Assembly (NCBI RefSeq): GCF_039555335.1
Contig: NW_027305503.1
Location: 167,501 to 231,500 of the forward strand
Source: Amphiura filiformis
Taxonomy: Eukaryota > Echinodermata > Ophiuroidea > Amphilepidida > Amphiuridae
Length of the DNA stretch: 64,000 nt
Direction of reading: 5' to 3'
The notes beneath the pieces were generated by a model. The model was not told the DNA's origin, ran no database searches, and saw only the letters and a program-made list of their open reading frames with translations. How positions within the stretch are numbered: the first letter of the stretch is position 1; the number at the start of each line of letters is the position of its first letter. The position numbers and the translations under genes were made by a program. This document shows positions 1 through 11,065 of this stretch, one piece after another.

Positions 1-37
1 GTAAAGATTTCGTTCAAAACGGATGACAAACCCGTGG

Positions 38-110
<73 letters not shown>

Positions 111-272
111 GTTACATTTATGTCCTTGCGCCAAAATCATTACAAAATGTTCAACGGCGCTCATTAGCTCAAAAGAACTACTGCTGATAAGCATCCTGAA
201 AAAGGTGGCTCTTCAGGAGCTTCTTAAACTGTTCAAAAGTACAATTTTTGATTTGACCAATTTTTGAACAAC
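38..272 (-). mobile_element. 3' end of a CR1/L2-like LINE with (TTGA)n tail
   Basis: Read on the minus strand, 271-178 encodes the last ~30 residues of a LINE ORF2, including FEQFKKLLKSHLFQDAYQQ and then a stop. This 'F..FK..LK.HLF' ending is typical of CR1/L2-type elements. A short 3' UTR follows (177-111) and then about 18 copies of a 4-bp repeat (110-38), which reads (TTGA)n in the element's orientation. CR1/L2 elements commonly end in such a microsatellite rather than poly-A. The copy is severely 5'-truncated. Orientation and ending are seen directly; the clade is inferred from the C-terminal motif only. Confidence 0.7.
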
Positions 273-1054
273 CCCCCTTGTAGGAATAAGGTTGATTAGA
301 ATTAATTGTATGTCAGCTAATATTATATATAACATCTATGGAATATTGTTTTCAATTTATCGATATATAACGTTACCGTAGCAATGGTATCCATGCATTG
401 ATAATTTGTTTTAATAACCCATCGTTTATAACTACATCATGGTAGGAAATATTGATACCAATAACGTGGGGAGCTACCAAAACAAGATGTGATGTGCCCT
501 GAGTAATTTAATTTAATTATGTATCTTTGTTTACAAAATTAAAGTTATTTCATGAGTGATGACCTGTCTGGGAATTCCCCCTCTACATCAAATTGATCAA
601 AAACAAATTTAATCATATCCAACTTTGGATCATATGGGAATCCCCTCAGGAAATGATGTCATGTGAAAGGTTAATGTTATAATTAAGACTTGGGAATTTC
701 CAAGATTACATCATGTGTTGTAAAATAGCGATTGGCTGTTGAAATAAAATAAAATAAAATTGGAACTGTATGGAGCTAACAATTAAAAGGCAGAAAGAGT
801 ATGGGAATGTATAAAAACCCAAGCAAAACATTAACTTACCGAGAGGAGGGATGCAAAGTATGTATGCTGGTGACGGAAATGCGTATGATAAGACAATGAT
901 CAATATGGAACAAAAACAAAGACAAAAACAGCGCGAAAACGGAATGAGGGCGTAAAGGGCCGAAACCAAAAGTGAGGGCGGAATTACGTAAAAAAAAAAC
1001 TGGGGGCACTGGAGTACCGACGCGTTATGAAGAACAAAATTGATAGGCCTATAT
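273..1054. other. Intergenic AT-rich DNA, no gene seen
   Basis: No coding segment or paired termini recognised. A short A/T microsatellite (AAAAT)n lies near 744-760, and one TAGGCCTA octamer lies near 1043. The minus reading frame at 706-969 has no family signature and looks like chance. Confidence 0.5.
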
Positions 1055-2850
1055 TTAAGATTCGGCGTTGATACCGTGGGGTTTTAAGGTGTGTAGTTTG
1101 GCAATCCAGTATGACTCGCGTTTGCGGGTTATGTTTTCACGGTGGTTATGGATAGACTCGATTCCCATGATGGTAACATTGGAGATTGAATGACCGGGTG
1201 AGTTAAACATACTGCAGTTACTGTCCGCTTTCCTATACACAATACACAGTGCTCTTACCATTGACGCGTGACCTCTACAAATAGCCTACGTTAAAAGTGT
1301 GGGGATTTGCCTAGTTAACGTCGCTGTGTGAAAAATAACCGGCCAATATTAAAAGTACTCTTCTAAAGTTCTAGAAAATATAGTTTTGTAACATGTCCTA
1401 AATTTTTAGCTAATTTAGATGTTTGGAAATATGCGTACTTTGGTGTTTTAGGAAGGATATGTAAACGACAGATAACACCAAAAATATGAAGAAATTATTT
1501 CCAAACCGTGTTAAGTCTGCAAACCACCATGCTTCTCATTTTCAAGAACGCTGGTTAACAATAAGCACGTATTGTCTCATTTCGTAAACAAAGACCACAC
1601 AGAATTGTTCTCTAGCGCTCGCTTTATAATCGTTCACCCAACTGAAACTATAATCCCAGCCCATTGCTCCATTGTACGGGTAAAGCAGAAACATATGTTG
1701 TGTGTATTTAACCAGAGAAGATATGATTTAATCAGTTGAGCTGTTTTCAATGAGTGTTATCTTGGTTTAATAGCTTTTAATGGGGTTTAAGTCCTGCAAA
1801 GGTCGAGGTGAATTCTACTGTAGACATGACTGCATCATGAATGATGCACATAGGGGAGTTTCTTTTTGTTGAGTCTAATGTCAGATTTGGTACCGGTAAA
1901 GCGGGTGTACAATTTGTTGGTGGTCTTGCCGACAAATTGAAGTTTACAGTTGTTACAAGTGATGAGGTAGATGACCCATTCAGACTTACAGTGAATCTTT
2001 GTTGTTATGGGGAAAGATTCACCGGTCACAGAACTTGTGAATTTGGTGGCTTCTGTCATGAATGGGCAAACTGAGCATCTCTTGGCGGCGCATTTGGTAC
2101 TGCCGGCGGTTTCTTTGTCTGGAGTGGGTCGTAATTTGGATGAAACAGTAAGGTCCCGCAAGTTCCGTGGGCGGCGGAACGCCAAGATGGGGGGGAGATG
2201 TTAAGATATGTTTCAATCTTTCATCGTCGTTTAATATGTGGAGGTGGCGGGAGATGATAGAGCGGATGTTGTTGAAAGCAGGGTTATAAGTGGTGACTAG
2301 TGGAACGCGGTCCATTTTCTTTTTGGGTTTGTACGTGAGAAGTGATTTGCGATCCTGTTGTTTGGCTTTCCCGATTTGTTTGTCAATTGTATTAGGGTCA
2401 TAAGCGCGTTTAAGTAGATTGGATTTAAGGTTGTTCAGGTGACGATCTTCTTCTTCAGGATCTGAGCAAATACGACGGACTCTAAGGGCCTGGCTATGGG
2501 ATGCCAGAGAATGTATGGGTAGGGTGGCAAGATGTCGGGAGAAGATAAGCGTGTTTATCCGTGGGTTTGCTGTAAAGGGATGTCTGAATTTGGCCCTGTT
2601 TGAGAATAGTTAAAGTGTCTAGAAAGGGGACTTGGGTGGGCGAGGACTCAAAAGTGAATTTAATCGTTGAGTGGGAGGTGTTGAGGTGAGATTTGAATGC
2701 CTCGAGATTGTCCACTCCGGATGTCCATAGGAGGTGGACGTCATCAATGAATCTTACCCACGATCCTTCCAGGGGCTTGGTGGTGGCAGTGTCAAGAAGT
2801 CTGGCTTCAAGAGAGCCCATAAATAAGTTGGCCGCAGAGGGGCTCTCTTA
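1055..2850 (-). mobile_element. Penelope-like element, 5'-truncated, frameshifted and interrupted
   Basis: Minus-strand reading gives the C-terminal half of a Penelope-like reverse transcriptase. From 2820 the RT motif WVRFIDDVHLLW is followed by IKFTFESS, VPFLDTL, LYSKPTDKHAYL and HPTHTFSGIP. A frameshift near 2490 leads into a connector (RRICS, NNLKSNLLKRAYD). The GIY-YIG-type endonuclease region follows at 2185-1835, with the cysteine pair CAAKRCSVC and then VIYLITCNNCKLQFVGKT. The protein end (FNSPGHSISN, IESI, RKRESYWIAKLHTL) is displaced to 1210-1055 by about 570 bp of unrelated sequence. The 5' end is lost inside the RT, next to a foldback MITE. With a frameshift, an insertion and truncation it is a dead copy. 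Family assignment rests on the RT/GIY-YIG order and motifs. Confidence 0.82.
1262..1834. other. Insertion of unknown type inside the Penelope-like element
   Basis: This segment separates the GIY-YIG core from the last ~45 residues of the element. I see no coding motif, convincing terminal inverted repeats or A-rich tail, so its class is unknown. Borders are approximate to tens of bases. Confidence 0.5.
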
Positions 2851-2852
2851 AC

Positions 2853-3091
2853 AATTATAGCGCCTTGGTGACAAGTAAGATATGTATATTATAGGGGCAA
2901 GGACTACAACTACTGCACTGAAAATTCAGCAACTCAAGGCAAGTAGTTTATTGATCAAATATTGGTTTTCCTTCATTTTTGACTGTAACTCCACAAATGT
3001 TGGCTGTGTTGAAATAACATTTCCAGTGCAGTAGTTGTAATCCTTGCCCCTATAATATACATATCTTACTTGTCACCAATTCGCTATAATT
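2853..3091. mobile_element. Foldback MITE (~240 bp)
   Basis: The ends are long inverted repeats. The left end reads AATTATAGCG..TTGGTGACAAG and continues through AGATATGTATATTATAGGGG; the right end is its near-perfect reverse complement, with ~60-bp arms. The middle has no coding potential. It abuts the broken 5' end of the Penelope-like element. Target duplication was not resolved, so superfamily is unknown. Confidence 0.72.
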
Positions 3092-3222
3092 TTTGAGAAA
3101 AATGTCAAAATAGGCACAAAATTGTGCAGGGGTGTAGTACCCCCTTAACAGGAATTAAATGTATAATACATGTACATACATGTACATACATCGTAACACT
3201 ATATCAAAGTCTCTATCACATT

Positions 3223-3269
3223 GTCTACCCAGGGTTAGGTTACCCTGGGTAACCTTACCCTGGGTAGAC
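3223..3269. repeat. 47-bp near-perfect palindrome
   Basis: GTCTACCCAGGG opens the segment and CCCTGGGTAGAC closes it, with a centre around GGTTACCCTGGG. Only one mirrored position pair mismatches apart from the centre. No larger element around it was identified. Confidence 0.8.
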
Positions 3270-3529
3270 GATCGGATGGGTATTTCCATTCGTGCATATA
3301 GCACACACACACATATATGTACAGTGTGGGCCAAAAACAACTTTACCCAATTTCAAAAGTTCATATCTCAAAATTGACAAATCTGCTGCAAATTGTTTTC
3401 ACATATTCATAAAGAACATCTTCTTTAGAGTATATAGTGAAAAAACTATCCAAAAATGTAGTAAATTAAAAACGTGACGCTAGTTTTAAATCAAAGAGTC
3501 AAAATTAACTTTGTCCACGCGAAGACCTA

Positions 3530-4596
3530 CAGGGTGTATCAAAATGATTGGTACCGGGCTATGTGACATTTTCAAAAATATATCAAAAATATAAAATTGC
3601 TAATTAATATAGTTTTTGTGCTATAAATAGAAAGGGGCATATGTTAACTTATTGATCCAATAATCTGAAGATGATTGGTTGATGCATCTGGGAGCTATTG
3701 TCATTTAAACGAAGATCGACGTAATCATGGCTTTACTACAACACAAGATGAATAGGTTCACTGCTTGAACTATTTATTGCATACATGCTCTTCAATATCT
3801 CACCTCAGTCTACATAACAAAAAATTGCTTTACACATGCTTTTAGAAAGAAGTCCCTGCCTTACGACTCTGGCAGTATGAAGTGTAGCCCTATCTTGAAT
3901 GAACTTAACACCTGGGATGAAGCCGTTCTGTAACTGCCCATATCAAATTGTGACACATTGCAAGTTATAGCATGTTTGCATGAGATACTCCTTGCGCTTG
4001 AAAACTGTCTTCAAAACCTTCTCTGCATTTCTCCAAGGCTTCAATCAGCGATTTTTTACTATGAATGCACGCTAAAGTGTGGAATACTGTTGAATACTTT
4101 TACCAGGTCTAACATAACCTACACTGTCAACAGTCTATAGCCATTCTGCCACACCATCTACTTAATAGTAATCTCAATACTACAATTTAAGTTACCGCCC
4201 TGGAAGGTGTTCAGTGATTCACAAACTTATTTCACCCCACCTAAATTATTCAAGTCAATAATATTACTCTCAACCAATAAATATTCATTAGAACATTAAT
4301 ATATATGAATGAAGAAATAGGCAAGGAAAAATTAAACATTTCCATGACTTTCAATATATCATTCTCACAAGGTATTTGTAGTAAAATAGAGCTTTGAAAA
4401 TGGTGCGTTACTGATCCAGCGTTACGATGAAAAATGTAAAAACACCTACTTTCCTTTAGAATCATGTAACTTCTGAATAAAATGTGCTATCTTTATGATC
4501 TAAAATTCTTAGAGAAGATAAAACTTGTACAAAAAATAGTTTAAAAAATCGGTAAAAATGAAAAGTCGTCGGTACCAATCATTTTGATACACCCTG
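3530..4596. mobile_element. Nested non-autonomous TIR element, TA target
   Basis: Termini CAGGGTGTATCAAAATGATT (left) and its reverse complement (right, ending CACCCTG) form ~27-bp inverted repeats that continue into GGTACCG. They are flanked by TA at 3528-3529 and 4597-4598. No transposase motif was found in the 1,067-bp interior. The CAGGGTGT start and TA target fit Tc1/mariner-type MITEs. It sits inside the 3322-5721 element, so it inserted later. Confidence 0.78.
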
Positions 4597-4889
4597 TACT
4601 AGCTGTTGCGTCGCATCACTTGCAATGGCGAGTTCGATAAAGAATGAGAACCACTCAATATATGCACAAATTTGTTCAGCAATTTTATATGATACAATCA
4701 AATAAATCAAACATGAAAAATTTAAATGTCAAGCTATGATATTTCGTCATGATATGCAGCTTTCACGCTACAAAGATAAACACAATTCTCTTTAAATATG
4801 CGCAAAGCATTATTGTAACCTCAGATCTCATTTTTTTGTCATTACGAAATGTTTTATACAAGAAAGTTTGAAGTTATTGAACTTATTGC

Positions 4890-5254
4890 GTTCGTGGTAT
4901 GTTCGGCAAATTGTTGCGTCGACAACTGACCCTGGGGTTAGCTGCAAGTTCCCTTTGAACCGCTGCAATATTTGCAGCTGAACGACCCGGGCTGAACGAA
5001 CAGTTCTCGGACGTCGCTCCGTGCTTTGTATCTGTTCATCACACTTCCGAGGTTGTGAAAGTTGTCCTTATGTATAGAGTTATGGTAGGTTTTGGTGGGA
5101 TCTTACGTTCGGGAAACAAATCCGAAATTGACGCTGCACTACCAAAAAGCTTTCTGTTCTTAATTAAGTATACCTCTGCCATAAAAGTCAGCTCTTGTGT
5201 TGTGAATTGCCTTATCTTGACACCTTGCAAACCTATTATATAGAAATAAGCCAC
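4890..5254 (-). pseudogene. Tc1/mariner transposase N-terminal remnant
   Basis: Minus-strand translation gives QFTTQELTFMAEVYLIKN, then a helix-turn-helix-like region (LFPERKIPPKPTI), and after two stop codons CSFSPGRSAANIAAVQREL and NPRVSCRRN. This order (a 'FT.E...M...Y' helix, a PGRS linker, an 'AVQ..L..NPR.S.RR' helix) matches the DNA-binding start of transposases in some mariner-like elements. The DDE catalytic part is absent. Two in-frame stops and the missing C-terminus make it non-functional. Confidence 0.65.
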
Positions 5255-5723
5255 GCAGTCACAAAATGCACGAAGGCCTATTTAAAATTCAAAAATTGCG
5301 CCAGATAAAACCCTTGTAATTGTGTAATTTTTATGCTAATTGTTGGTCAATGACAGGAGTGAAGTTCGAGTACATGACAAGTAAATGGGGGTTAAAATCG
5401 ACTGTATTTCATTCATGCATGTAAAACAATCATCGCTTTTCATAGACAAGCCAAACGTGTTTACCAACTACATGTATGCCTAACGCATATGCATGCCGTA
5501 CTCTTATCAATCGGACACATACCATTGAATTACGTGTGGACAAAGTGATTTTTTAAAACTAGCACCATTTTGTTAATTTAGCTTCTTTTGCTTTCATTTT
5601 CCTCATCACATACTTTTAGAAATATATACATTTAGAATATGTAACAATATTATGAATAGCTCTTCTACAATTCGAGCAACCACCCTCTGAAATTGGGTAA
5701 AGTTGTTATTGGCCCAACCTGTA

Positions 5724-8700
5724 TATAGCGTCCTATGCAGAAAAGGCTCAAGGCGCTTTACAGAGAAAACAATGCAAACCCTTAAAAACAACCAAATATA
5801 ACTTAAACGTACACATGATACAACATGTTAATATACACAAAATACAATAATATTACTATAACATGATAATATAGAAAGCAATTAAGTATAGGCAAATTGT
5901 TTTTAAAATCAATACAAGTAGCAATATTATGAAATGTAGAAAGTAAAATACAAAATAGGATATCATACAAAGCCCATTGGTGATGTGACCGGCACATGAA
6001 AAAACGTGATAACCCAGGAGAGGAGAGGTTGCCAGCACTTACACTCTCAGCGAAGATCAACAGCATGTTGCTCCCATGGAATGGTAAGTTGGGCTGGGTG
6101 TTATTAATTGCACATTATAAACTAACAAATAAACAATAATATAAAGTATGAAAGTTAAGCGAAATGTGACCGTCACATGAGGCGAGAAATAACCCAGGAG
6201 AGGAGAGGTTACCAGCACGTGCACTCTCAAGCAAGATAAAGGCAACAGCATCTTGCTCCCATTGAATGGTAAGTTGGGTTGGGTGTTAATTGCACATTAT
6301 AAAGCATTAGCTTTAAACGAATGTGACCGGCACATAAGGCGAGAAATAACCCAGGAGAGGGGATGTTTCTAGCACGTGCACTCTTCAGCAAGATAGGCAA
6401 CAGCATCTTGCTCCCAAAGATGGTAAAGTGGGCTGGGTTTAAATAATTGCACAAAGCGAATGGATACACAAAAATACAGCATTACTGATCCTGATGAAAA
6501 TACATGGCAAAAAGATGCGTCTTGAGCTTGGACTTGAAAACGTCGACAGATGATGATTGACGGATTGCTTTTGGAATCTGGTTCCATAAAATAGCAGCAG
6601 CGAATGAGAAGGACCTGGCACCATAGGATTTTGTAGATGGATTCGTTTTTACCAAACGACATACAGAAGTGGGTACATATTGGTGGACAAGGTCAGTAAT
6701 AAACTCAGGGGCTAATCCGCGAAGGGCTTTGTAGCAGAGAAGCAAGTTGAACGCTACCCGCTGTTGAATTGGTAGCCAGTGCAACTGTTGGTGTGATATG
6801 CTCACGACGAGGTAATCGAACAACAAGACGCGCGGCCGCATTCTGCACTCGTTGAATTTTCACGATTTCCCGTTCTGGTAATCCAAAGAGCAGTGAGTTG
6901 CAGCAATCTAGCCTAGATGTAACAAACCGCGTGGATTAGTTTGACTGTTGAATGCTGATCACGATATTGGCGGATTTTACCGATTTTTCTTATGCAATGA
7001 AGAGCGGATTTACACAGCTTGTCGACGTGCTGGCTCATAATCAGCGACGAATCAAAAGTGACACCAAGATTGCGAGATTTGTTGGAGGGATAGACGATAG
7101 AATCTCCAATTAGTACAGAAGGTACCCAAGTAGTGTTGACAAACCTCGAAGAGAAGTATAACAACTCTGTTTTGCTGTCATTTAGCACCAGCGCATTGCC
7201 TCAACACCATGATCTAATATCGGCAACACAATTTTTGATCTTCCGCACAACACTTTCACGATCTTTTGGCGAGAATGTAACATACAGCTTGGGTGTCATC
7301 AGTGTAAATTACTGTTGAAATATCATGTGCAGTGATGATATCTTGCAGCGGTGCACTGAATAATATAAATGTGACGGGTCCTGCAACCGAGCCCTGGGGA
7401 ACTCTACATTTAAGATCAACAGGATCAGAAAGCAAATCATTTACCGCGACTGACTGTGTTCCACATCCAACATACGACGAAAACCACTGGAGTACATTTC
7501 CTTGGATTCCATAACGAACAGAGAGACGATCGAGCAGTCTAGTAAAATCAGTAAAGCTTCTTTCCGTTGGTCGAGTGATGTCAAAATATCACTTTGAACC
7601 TTTAAACGTGCAGACTCAGTACTATGGCACCACACTCTGTATGCGGACTGCATAATGTGCATGGCGATGATTCTGGCTAAGATAGGTCCGCAGTTGATTC
7701 ACGGCAATTCGCTCGATGATCTTGCCAATAAAGGCCAAATTAGAAATAGGACGACAATTAGACAAGACATCAGCATCCAAGAATGGTTTCTTTAGGAGTG
7801 GAATGAGGAATGATGCGAGCATGTTTAAGATGTGATGGAAACATGCCAGACGACAATGAGATGTTAACATTCTTTGTTATCACAGGAAGTAAGTCATCCA
7901 AACAGGTCTGGAACAAGTTGACAGGCAGCGGATCAAGTGCACATGATGTCACAGACGCCGACTCGATGGATTTAAGAACTTCCTCTTCAGAAACTTCACA
8001 AAATTCGCTGAAAGTATTGATACATTTTTGGGAAGTCGATACAGATGCGGGTGGTGTGATGTTGGTTTTCAGACCATCACGAAGCATCGTTATTTTCTCG
8101 TCGAAGAATGTTGCAAAAGAATCCGCTAAATCTTTGGGACTATCGTTATGAGGAAGAACTTTTGCAGACGTTTAAGATGACATCTTGTCTACAATGCGAA
8201 AGAGATCACGATCATTTGAGTCTGCTATTTGGTGGCTGTGATATTCGGTCGTGCTCTTATCAAGAAGCGACTTGTATTTCTCACATTGATGTTTATAAGA
8301 TTCCTTATCCACTGTGAGTCCAGAACGCAACCACCTGTGCTCGCTCTGGCGACGTTCTTTTTAGCTCTTCGGATTCATTATACCAAGGAACGTGTGGGCG
8401 AAGCACAGCATTCTTCTCTAGTAAAGCCGCATGTTTATCAAGTGTCTTTTTCAGAGCCTCGTTATAACCATTGGTTAAGGAATCTAAATCACCAGTTGTT
8501 GCTAACGGCTCCAACGCAGACTGAATGTCCAACGGAGAAAACCGCGTGATCAATGGACCGAATCATGCGGGTTTTAATGCGCTTTATGGACGGTCCAGGA
8601 CGGCAGATATTGATCAAACATTTAAATGCGAAGTGATCAGATGGTAAACCGGTCTGTACCGAGGTACGGCTAACAAGATCATCATCTTTTCTTGATATCA

Positions 8701-9034
8701 GCAGATCGAGTGTATGACCGCTAATATGGGTAGGTTCTTGAACATGTTGTTGTAAATTATGACGATCCAGAATATTGCGCAATATTGAACTGTCATGGTC
8801 TTCGTTGTCATCTACTTGAACATTGAAATCACCAGCTAGTAATAGATGATTGGCGCCAAGTGTCAACGTTTCCAAAAGAGAAGAGACCTCTTCAAAGATC
8901 ATAGGCGAGGTGAGTTTCTTTTTGCTGTCTTTTTGAGGGCGACATATGGTTATCGACTTTTGAGAAGTCGATACAGATGCGGGTACAAAAGTTAGGCAAA
9001 GTACAGTACAAAAGTTAGGCAAAGTACAGTGCAA
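5724..9034 (-). mobile_element. CR1/L2-like LINE, long but decayed
   Basis: On the minus strand an apurinic-endonuclease tail comes first (LLLAGDFNVQ near 8850; LPSDHFAF near 8630). A linker follows, then a reverse transcriptase: ALDPLPVNLFQTCLDDLLPV, LSNCRPISNLAFIGKIIERI, a GSVAGP box, and the catalytic YTDDTQ near 7300. Then come RNLGVTFDSSL, LHWLPIQQRVAFNLL and the terminal VFKSKLKTHLFAMYF with a stop at 6482. Several frameshifts split the ORF, and the 5' end is missing within the endonuclease. The 3' UTR (6481-5724) holds three tandem repeats and ends with a GTAAAGCGCCTTGAGCC segment typical of CR1/L2-type 3' ends. Confidence 0.85.
5988..6452. repeat. Three tandem ~165-bp repeats in the LINE 3' UTR
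   Basis: Units begin near 5988, 6167 and 6321. Each contains GTGACCGGCACAT, TAACCCAGGAGAGG, CAGCATCTTGCTCCCA and a closing AATTGCACATTATA. They have diverged from each other by substitutions and small indels. They lie between the ORF stop and the 3' terminus of the minus-strand LINE. Confidence 0.85.
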
Positions 9035-9317
9035 AAAGTATATTATACTATATATAACAACAACGTCTCGGGTTTAAACCCTTCAACTAGGTGACTGCCG
9101 AGCAACTGACAAGAGATGAGAAAAATACAACACTGTTCAAGGGAAAAACACCATTAACTACTTTACAAGATGCACATTTATAAAACAAATTAAAATGATG
9201 TCGGAAAAATAATATAAAATGTCAAGTTAAAAAGAGTTCAATTTGAAGTTGAGTCCGTTTGGTTGAATATTGTTGAATTTAAATATGAGGCAAAAAAAAA
9301 TCATTTATACCTTCAGA

Positions 9318-9535
9318 TTAAATTTTTATGGATCGCAGGTGTTCTGTTATGCGGTCTGCTAGTCTACGCTGGGTTTCCCCGATGTAAAGAATGTGGCATT
9401 GTTTGGAGATGATTTTATTGGCGGTGCACGTGAAGTGGTTGGTGACTTGAAAAGTGTTTTTGGGTCCATTGATGGTGATGTGACTGTCCTTGGTTACAAC
9501 TTTGCAAGTATTGCATCTAGAAAGCTATAGAAAAG
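9318..9535 (-). mobile_element. Penelope-like GIY-YIG endonuclease fragment
   Basis: Minus-strand translation from 9531 gives RCNTCK, then FQVTNHFTC, ISKQCHILYIGETQRRLADR and ITEHLRSI before a stop at 9318. The CNTC pair, HFTC and LYIGET..RLADR..EH form the GIY-YIG endonuclease module of Penelope-like elements. The RT half is absent. It differs in sequence from the 1.0-2.8 kb copy, so it represents another lineage. Confidence 0.75.
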
Positions 9536-10636
9536 TGCCAGGCTCATCAGTTGAAGAGGAGCGAGGATGGGAAGCACGCACTTCCAAGTGGTTGGAAATG
9601 TTACGGTTAAAATTAAATAAAGGGCGGGTCCCGGACAGAACCTGCTTCCAGTCAAAAGCTATCTCATTAGGCGATGAAAATAATACATCGGAAAAAGACA
9701 TAAATATCCAAAAACTATGGACCAATTTAGAGTCTCATTTTTTGTAAGGAATTTCTATCTGGAAATCCCTCGGGTAATTCTAGCTAGAAATATCCAAAAT
9801 ATCGAATCATGCTGTAAACATCTAGACATGTATAACACGTACATCTGATCTCTTCACTACACCGTGTACATAGTATAACAATATTGATTAATCGAATCAA
9901 CTTTGTGAGAGATCAGTTTTTATGTCTTATTGGCTTTTAATGCGGCGTTCTGGGAATTAAACAAAATATTAATTCCGTACAACTTAAAAAACTAGCAAAG
10001 ACTTGCAATTAATGGAGTTCACATAATTGTCTTTCAGACTTGAAAGCATGTACAGTGTATACTTCATGTGTACCTGCACTTGGTACTATATTTTATGATA
10101 ATGATGATCTCTTGTAAGTGGTAACAGGCATTTTGGTTAAAACGTCTTTGGTAAAAGGGTCGGAAGTGAGACATTTGAAGTTCTTGAAGGTGATGCGGCG
10201 AAAATATATGAATTGAGCATTTCATCAGTATTTTATAAGCTATTGACAAAATGTTTTGAAATATTTAATGTAGCTTAAAACACAATTCTGTATTGTTATC
10301 CTAAGGTCCAATTCCTTCATAAATAGAAATAGAAATGTATTTTTTTCAAAAAATGGCTAATTTAAAGGTGAGAAATGCACCCCTCCCCCCAAAAGCCCAT
10401 TTTGAAATGAGTATGTGAGCTATTGATGTCTTTTTGTGTCAAATTAAAGCAATGTAACAGTTCATGACAATCAATTTATAATATGTTTCACAAGTGTTAA
10501 GAAATACCACATTTTCGCAAAAATCACGTTTGTTACCGTTATTATTAATTTTAGGTATTTCAAATGTTTTGAAACATTTAATATTAATGTGACTTAAAAC
10601 ATATTTTTGTAGTGTTAACCTAAGCAACAGTATTCT
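9536..10636. other. No gene seen; one short diverged direct repeat
   Basis: AT-rich sequence without recognised coding segments. Two related ~60-bp stretches, near 10250 and 10560, share ATGTTTTGAAA, CTTAAAACA and CCTAAG in the same order. Confidence 0.45.
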
Positions 10637-10940
10637 TTTAATTACCCTAGAACTACGAAGGAGGGAAGGCAGGGTTGTATCACCCCAAGATTTTTTATCG
10701 ACCTAAGCTAATCATAGATCTATCATTTGCGATCATTTTAGTGATAAATATTTTACACAGCGTCTTACACGGGGCTAAGACCGGCAATCAAAAATGACAA
10801 AGGAGTGGAGTTGGTGAGGCCCACCATTTCTACAGTAAAATTAATGATTTTCACATTGGCCTTGTAAAATTATTCCAAGAGCTACTGACTTTGTACTTGT
10901 TAGGTAGGTTGAATTAGTCATATCCTTTTATTAAAGCATT
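10636..10940 (+). repeat. Dispersed repeat family A (copy 1)
   Basis: Starts CCCTAGAACTACGAAGG and contains GTGAGGCCCACCAT, CTTGTAAAATTATTCCAAGA and TACTTGTTAGGTAGGTTGAA. The same ordered blocks recur at 51131-51450, and more distantly at 60350-60545. A CCCTAGAA start after TTA(A) resembles piggyBac-type termini, but no right end or transposase was found here, so the class is tentative. Confidence 0.6.
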
Positions 10941-11065
10941 ATACCATTGATTGCATTGATTTATCAATAACATAAAGTAATATTTATTTATTCATTTCAC
11001 GATATTTCAATAGGGTAACCTGCTCATGAAAAATTCATTTTCAGCAGGACCCTGCTTAACATATA

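Larger units (their letters stand above)
3322..5721 (-). mobile_element. Tc1/mariner-type element with TA flanks, hosting a nested element
   Basis: The left terminus CAGTGTGGGCCAAAAACAAC and the reverse-complemented right terminus CAGGTTGGGCCAATAACAAC are matching inverted repeats that continue through CTTTACCCAATTTC. Both are flanked by TA (3320-3321 and 5722-5723), the Tc1/mariner target. The interior contains a minus-strand transposase N-terminus remnant (4890-5254) and a complete second TIR element (3530-4596). The outer element directly abuts the 3' end of the neighbouring LINE at 5724. Confidence 0.78.
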
